Shown: in pieces, positions 4,844-8,323 of the stretch
Position numbering within the stretch: position 1 is the stretch's first letter
How the letters are laid out: each line of letters begins with the position of its first letter
Origin: an uncultured Synergistales bacterium
GTDB taxonomy: Bacteria; Synergistota; Synergistia; Synergistales; Aminobacteriaceae
Direction of reading: 5' to 3'
NCBI GenBank assembly: GCA_905234205.1
Contig: CAJOGG010000056.1
Span: 1 to 8,323, forward strand
Length of the DNA stretch: 8,323 nucleotides
Translations under genes and position numbers: made by a program
Notes under the pieces: generated by a model
The model's database searches: none
What the model was told of the DNA's origin: nothing
Seen by the model: the letters and a program-made list of their open reading frames with translations, nothing else

Positions 4844-5620
4844 ATGCCTGAAAATTTATATCGTTCCTATTCTCTGGAAAAATCTGCTGATAGTATTTCT
4901 GGAAGTCTTACATTATGGGAAGACTCGCCAAGTTCTCCTTATGACATAGGCGGCACCTTTCAGCCTGTCCCTGGGGGCCCAAGGTTAAAAGTTAGTAAAG
5001 TTAATATTAGCGATAATGTCATCGGTGAACGGAATGGGAAACCTTATAGACAATGGCAGATCGTTGTTGAAGGCAATACAGAAGAGTCGTCTGTAGAAAC
5101 AAACATCAAATATAGCTTCAGCATTAGTTCCGAAGAGAAATCAGGGACTATGGAAGTCGTACAAAAGGGAAATTCGCCGTCAATCTCGCTTAATATTGGA
5201 GAGACTTTTAACGTTCCTGGCATAGGCAATGTAAAATGTACTGCGATTAAAGGTAATGACAGTTATAACGAGAATGGCATTCATGTATGGACAACTAGTT
5301 ATGAAGGTGTTATGTATAGCGGAGGAAATGACGATGAAAATCCTTCTTTGCCTGATACTGAAATTACAATTTCGTATGAACTGAACGGAATAACAACCCG
5401 AACTGTAGCAGGTGAATTTTTAGCGTTAATGCGGTCGAGCACACCTATAACAAAGAAAACTATCACGGTATATAACAACTCCGTATCTGCTATTTCTTCG
5501 CCTGGCGGTACTTATGAAGGCGGAATTGTTCTGAGTGAAAACATCGAGAAGGAAACTATAAAAGTTAATGGCGTGACAACCAATTCATATTACAAACATT
5601 CTATTGAGGTTGAAAGCTAA
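4844..5620 (+). CDS. Tail protein of unknown family in the distal-tail position (258 aa)
   Basis: The 258-aa product begins MPENLYRSYSLEKSADSISG and is rich in Ser, Thr, Asn and Gly with alternating hydrophobic residues throughout, so it should be mostly beta structure. It has no signal peptide, membrane segment or coiled coil. I recognise no family motif. A possible internal boundary lies near residues 155-170, where a Gly/Asp/Asn/Pro-rich linker (SGGNDDENPSLPDTE) separates two beta-rich halves. GGAGGA at 4830-4835, inside the end of the tape-measure gene, gives a good ribosome site, and the stop shares a base with the hub ATG (TAATG). The order tape measure, this gene, hub suggests a Dit-like or baseplate adaptor protein joining the tail tube to the hub. 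That role comes from position alone. Confidence 0.65.
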   Translation: MPENLYRSYSLEKSADSISGSLTLWEDSPSSPYDIGGTFQPVPGGPRLKVSKVNISDNVIGERNGKPYRQWQIVVEGNTEESSVETNIKYSFSISSEEKSGTMEVVQKGNSPSISLNIGETFNVPGIGNVKCTAIKGNDSYNENGIHVWTTSYEGVMYSGGNDDENPSLPDTEITISYELNGITTRTVAGEFLALMRSSTPITKKTITVYNNSVSAISSPGGTYEGGIVLSENIEKETIKVNGVTTNSYYKHSIEVES

Positions 5621-7962
5621 TGGCAGTCTTAACTTATAATCTAAACGATACTAAGAACGGCGGCAAAGTTATTGCGTTCAACTATTCCAGAAGTCTTAAT
5701 GAACTTGTTAGTTCATGGAATGCTCAAGTCGCCGGCGGAACGTTTAAGGCCGGAAATTCTATTAGCTTTGACAATGTCATGACAGACGGAATTATTTCAA
5801 ATGCATATAAAGACAACACAGGCTTATGGCATATTGAAGGCAAAGACGCAGGCGTTAAATTAATGCGATCCATCCCCGATATTGAGGATTTACCAACAGG
5901 CAGTGCAAGGAATGTTATCTCTTATCTTGCAAGTTTCTGTGGAATAAATTTAGTTATGAACTATGATGGACTCTCGGGCTTCAATGTTCGTTCCGTAATT
6001 TCTGGTTCTACTTGCGCTGAAGCTATTCTTGAACTTGCAATGTTAAGCGGGTGTATTGCTTTCATCGATAATAATGGAACGCTTCGTGTAATTACACCCG
6101 ATAATTCCAATCCTAGCTTTACGAATATTATTAACGATTCAGGTTCAAGTATTGATCTCGACGGATACGCAACACAGGCTCTTATTAATCTTACTCGGCG
6201 AAAGTGGGAAGACCAAGATGTAACACAACAAGAATACGAGTCTACCGTAGGCGAAACTCCTTCAACACAGCCTAGACGCGTTGTGTATAACGGTACTTTC
6301 TCAAACGGGCATTATTCGCTGACAATGCTTGAGCCTTTTGACGTCATCGCTAAAGCTGAAACAACCATTACGGAGAATGGAATTACCATTAAGACCGTTG
6401 AAGAGCATGATTACAATTACAAGCACAAGACTATATGGCGTGAAAATCAGGAATATGTGCTATTTGCATTCATTGAGAGAGGTTACACGCTGACCAAGAC
6501 AACAGAAGGAACTTATAGCAGCAACATCACCTTCAAAGAGACTACCACAGAAGCAATGACACGATCTTTTGCTATGTACAAAGTTGACGGAGTGCCTAGT
6601 GATTGGGAAGATGACATCGAAATGATCCAATCCGAAAATATTACTCGTTCAACAGTTCGTGAAGGTGGTAAAGAACTCGCAGAAAACATGCCCGCATATT
6701 CTCCGCCTTTCGATCAACAAATTACCCGAACCTATAAGCGTGAAAACTTCGGCAAAGGACTAACTTGCAACGAGACGGAGATTACATATGAAGCCAGGCA
6801 AGTTGGAACTATAAGTCCTGTAAAAGTGAATGGTGAATTAGTACCACATTTCTTGTTAAATACACCGCTTGCTATACAGACTCACTCAACTCCTGAATGG
6901 GTGCCAGTTAAAACATACAGAACTTATTACGAACAATACGACTCCGAAGGCAACTGCATAATCTCAACACACTCAGAGTATTCCGATGATGGTGCAGAAT
7001 GGCTTACTGAACACGCTTTAAGTGATACAGGAGACGAAGAACTAAACGAATATCAAGAGGCTTACGCAAAATTTTCGCAGCAGTCTCATGGTCTTGAGGT
7101 CTCTGTAGGTTCATCAGTAATTTCATTGCCTTGGCAATTTATAGAATTACAGGGGCGTACAAAAACAACTTCAAACGAAGAACAAGGATTAGTACTTGGA
7201 AATATTTCAGACTGGTACGACAACGGAAGCTATATTGAGAGCGAAAACTGCCCGCATTACAATGCGTCAACGAAGAAATGCAATATTTACGGAATCGACG
7301 CAACACAATCTCCGTACGAGAAATGCTTTTACACAAACATCAACAGAGAGTACATGTGGAAGAAATGCGCTAGGGCAAAACAGGCTCTTAATTTAGCAAT
7401 TGAGCGGGACACTGCACAGCTTGAAGCTCCGATTATCGGAATGGCAACGACTAAAGGTGAACTCGTGAAAAATCCTAATGTAGGGTATCAGAGAGACATT
7501 TACGTTGATGACATAATTTCAGATGCAGACGCTCAAAATATTGCTAATACCATTGCTGCTAATATTCTCGCCGTTAAAAGTACCAAAGGAATAAGAAAGA
7601 GTGTTACTATTCCTTATGATCCCAACTTTAGGCCTAATGGGACAATAGTTGAAGTAGCTCATGACTGGGCAAATTTACAGACTACTGTAACTTATCGCGA
7701 TGAAGGCAATATTCCTGAATACATGATCTCTGACAGCGTTTCAAGCATTGCAGCATTTGTGTCAACTCGTGAAAATGCACGACAGAATATTCCAAAGTAT
7801 GGAGCCGTTGTTTCATTCTCAAGCGGTTACGTAGTAGTCAGAATTGGCAATAAGAATGTCTCGTGCACAACGAAGTTAAAGAATTTAAGTATAGGCAGTA
7901 TTGTTCTAGTTACATTTGCCTCAGGAAATAAATTAAGAGGGCAGGTGATCGCAAGGCTATGA
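5620..7962 (+). CDS. Baseplate hub / tail-tip protein with a four-cysteine cluster
   Basis: The 780-aa product resembles tail hub proteins (gp27/Tal type), which close the tail tube and contact the adsorption apparatus. The N-terminal ~180 residues have the hub style (FNYSRSLNELVSSWNAQVAG, IEGKDAGVKLMRSIPDIED, RNVISYLASFCGI). A variable beta-rich middle follows. Residues 600-720 look like a conserved hub C-terminal domain (APIIGMATTKGE; DIYVDDIISDADAQNIANTI from D626; FRPNGTIVEV at 670-679). Residues 725-780 look like an OB fold (YGAVVSFSSGYVVVRIGNK ... GQVIARL). Inserted before the C-terminal domain are C544, C554, C569 and C583 (CPHYNASTKKC, YEKC, WKKC), a likely metal or iron-sulphur site. 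GAGGTT lies 8 nt before the ATG, which overlaps the previous stop. The next gene overlaps by ATGA. Hub identity is fairly sure; the metal site is inferred. Confidence 0.78.
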   Translation: MAVLTYNLNDTKNGGKVIAFNYSRSLNELVSSWNAQVAGGTFKAGNSISFDNVMTDGIISNAYKDNTGLWHIEGKDAGVKLMRSIPDIEDLPTGSARNVISYLASFCGINLVMNYDGLSGFNVRSVISGSTCAEAILELAMLSGCIAFIDNNGTLRVITPDNSNPSFTNIINDSGSSIDLDGYATQALINLTRRKWEDQDVTQQEYESTVGETPSTQPRRVVYNGTFSNGHYSLTMLEPFDVIAKAETTITENGITIKTVEEHDYNYKHKTIWRENQEYVLFAFIERGYTLTKTTEGTYSSNITFKETTTEAMTRSFAMYKVDGVPSDWEDDIEMIQSENITRSTVREGGKELAENMPAYSPPFDQQITRTYKRENFGKGLTCNETEITYEARQVGTISPVKVNGELVPHFLLNTPLAIQTHSTPEWVPVKTYRTYYEQYDSEGNCIISTHSEYSDDGAEWLTEHALSDTGDEELNEYQEAYAKFSQQSHGLEVSVGSSVISLPWQFIELQGRTKTTSNEEQGLVLGNISDWYDNGSYIESENCPHYNASTKKCNIYGIDATQSPYEKCFYTNINREYMWKKCARAKQALNLAIERDTAQLEAPIIGMATTKGELVKNPNVGYQRDIYVDDIISDADAQNIANTIAANILAVKSTKGIRKSVTIPYDPNFRPNGTIVEVAHDWANLQTTVTYRDEGNIPEYMISDSVSSIAAFVSTRENARQNIPKYGAVVSFSSGYVVVRIGNKNVSCTTKLKNLSIGSIVLVTFASGNKLRGQVIARL

Positions 7963-8323
7963 AGGATTTATTTACAGGTTCACTCGGTAAACTTAATAAC
8001 CACGGCGGATCGAGAATGTTTACAACTCCAAATACGGTTCTTGTGCCTCCAGATTATGAGATCGAGACAGGCCTACCCAGCGAGGCAGAATTTGTTACAT
8101 GTTCTCTTGACGGACGGCTGTGGCTATTTCAACGAAAGAACTGGTATTACATTCTTGCTCTCAAATGGAACGAAGCCACAGAGAAGCTTGAGCTTGCAGA
8201 GTTAAAAATTATCCAGAAAGAAAACTTTATTCAGAGAGGTATTGACTGGCTCATTACTGATACTTTATTCATTTTCATTGAGAATAATGTAAATATTATA
8301 CTTAAGAAGCATGAGATAAATAT
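7959..8323 (+). CDS. Partial gene downstream of the hub, unknown (at least 121 aa)
   Basis: The ATG overlaps the hub stop by four bases (ATGA), and GCAGGTGAT upstream gives a weak SD, so translation is probably coupled. The visible part begins MKDLFTGSLGKLNNHGGSRM, then PNTVLVPPDYEIETGLPSEA, CSLDGRLWLFQRKNWYYILA, a charged helix and a hydrophobic beta stretch (DWLITDTLFIFIENNVNIIL). There is no signal peptide at the start. I do not recognise the family. Its place right after the hub suggests a further baseplate or tail-tip component. The frame is open to the right edge, so the full length is unknown. Confidence 0.7.
   Translation, partial: MKDLFTGSLGKLNNHGGSRMFTTPNTVLVPPDYEIETGLPSEAEFVTCSLDGRLWLFQRKNWYYILALKWNEATEKLELAELKIIQKENFIQRGIDWLITDTLFIFIENNVNIILKKHEIN

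Noticed and set aside
7139..7396. Two short frames (both strands) over the hub cysteine region
   Set aside because: Out-of-phase shadows of the hub; no ribosome binding sites.
1..8323. tRNA, rRNA, CRISPR array, insertion sequence or integrase/attachment site
   Set aside because: No regularly spaced repeats, transposase-like frame, terminal inverted repeats or tRNA-like cloverleaf could be found by eye.

Overview
The window looks like part of an integrated, partly decayed tailed-phage genome (prophage or prophage remnant) in a moderately AT-rich bacterium with strong AGGAGG-type Shine-Dalgarno (SD) sites. The gene styles (BRO-N antirepressor, RecT/Bet-like annealing protein, XRE repressor, tape measure, baseplate hub) fit an anaerobic Gram-positive or Negativicutes/Synergistota-like host. 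That host call is only an impression; no rRNA, tRNA or attachment site is present to test it.

Left block (1-1340). Three genes read leftward: a 57-aa acidic protein (879-1052), a 145-aa protein joining half a BRO-N domain to the C-terminal half of a RecT/Bet-like annealing protein (213-650), and a fragment running off the left edge that resembles part of a very large phage polyvalent protein (1-213). A clear sigma70-type promoter (1218-1246, leftward) drives them. It is surrounded by repeated TTAACG boxes that look like repressor operators. A frameshifted zinc-ribbon gene lies on the opposite strand between two of them (697-887).

Middle block (1343-2281). A compact rightward operon encodes an XRE/HTH regulator, a RelE/HigB-type (phage Gp49-like) toxin and a 60-aa antitoxin-like protein with no DNA-binding domain. 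The separate HTH gene may supply operator binding, which would make this a three-component toxin-antitoxin locus. A perfect GC hairpin with a T-rich run on the minus strand ends the convergent leftward mini-gene (2287-2448).

Right block (2417-8323). A rightward tail module follows: a tape-measure protein without a convincing start, a 258-aa protein in the distal-tail position, a 780-aa baseplate hub with an unusual four-cysteine cluster and a C-terminal OB-like domain, and a further gene cut by the window edge. The last three are tightly coupled (TAATG, ATGA). The 5' end of the tape measure coincides with a 14-bp perfect palindrome and with the start of the small antisense gene, which suggests a deletion junction.

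The recurring theme is genes that look cut and rejoined: BRO-N with RecT, a polyvalent fragment, a truncated tape measure and a frameshifted zinc ribbon. The control region and toxin-antitoxin operon look intact. The simplest reading is a prophage reduced by several internal deletions but retaining its regulatory/addiction module and part of its tail cassette.
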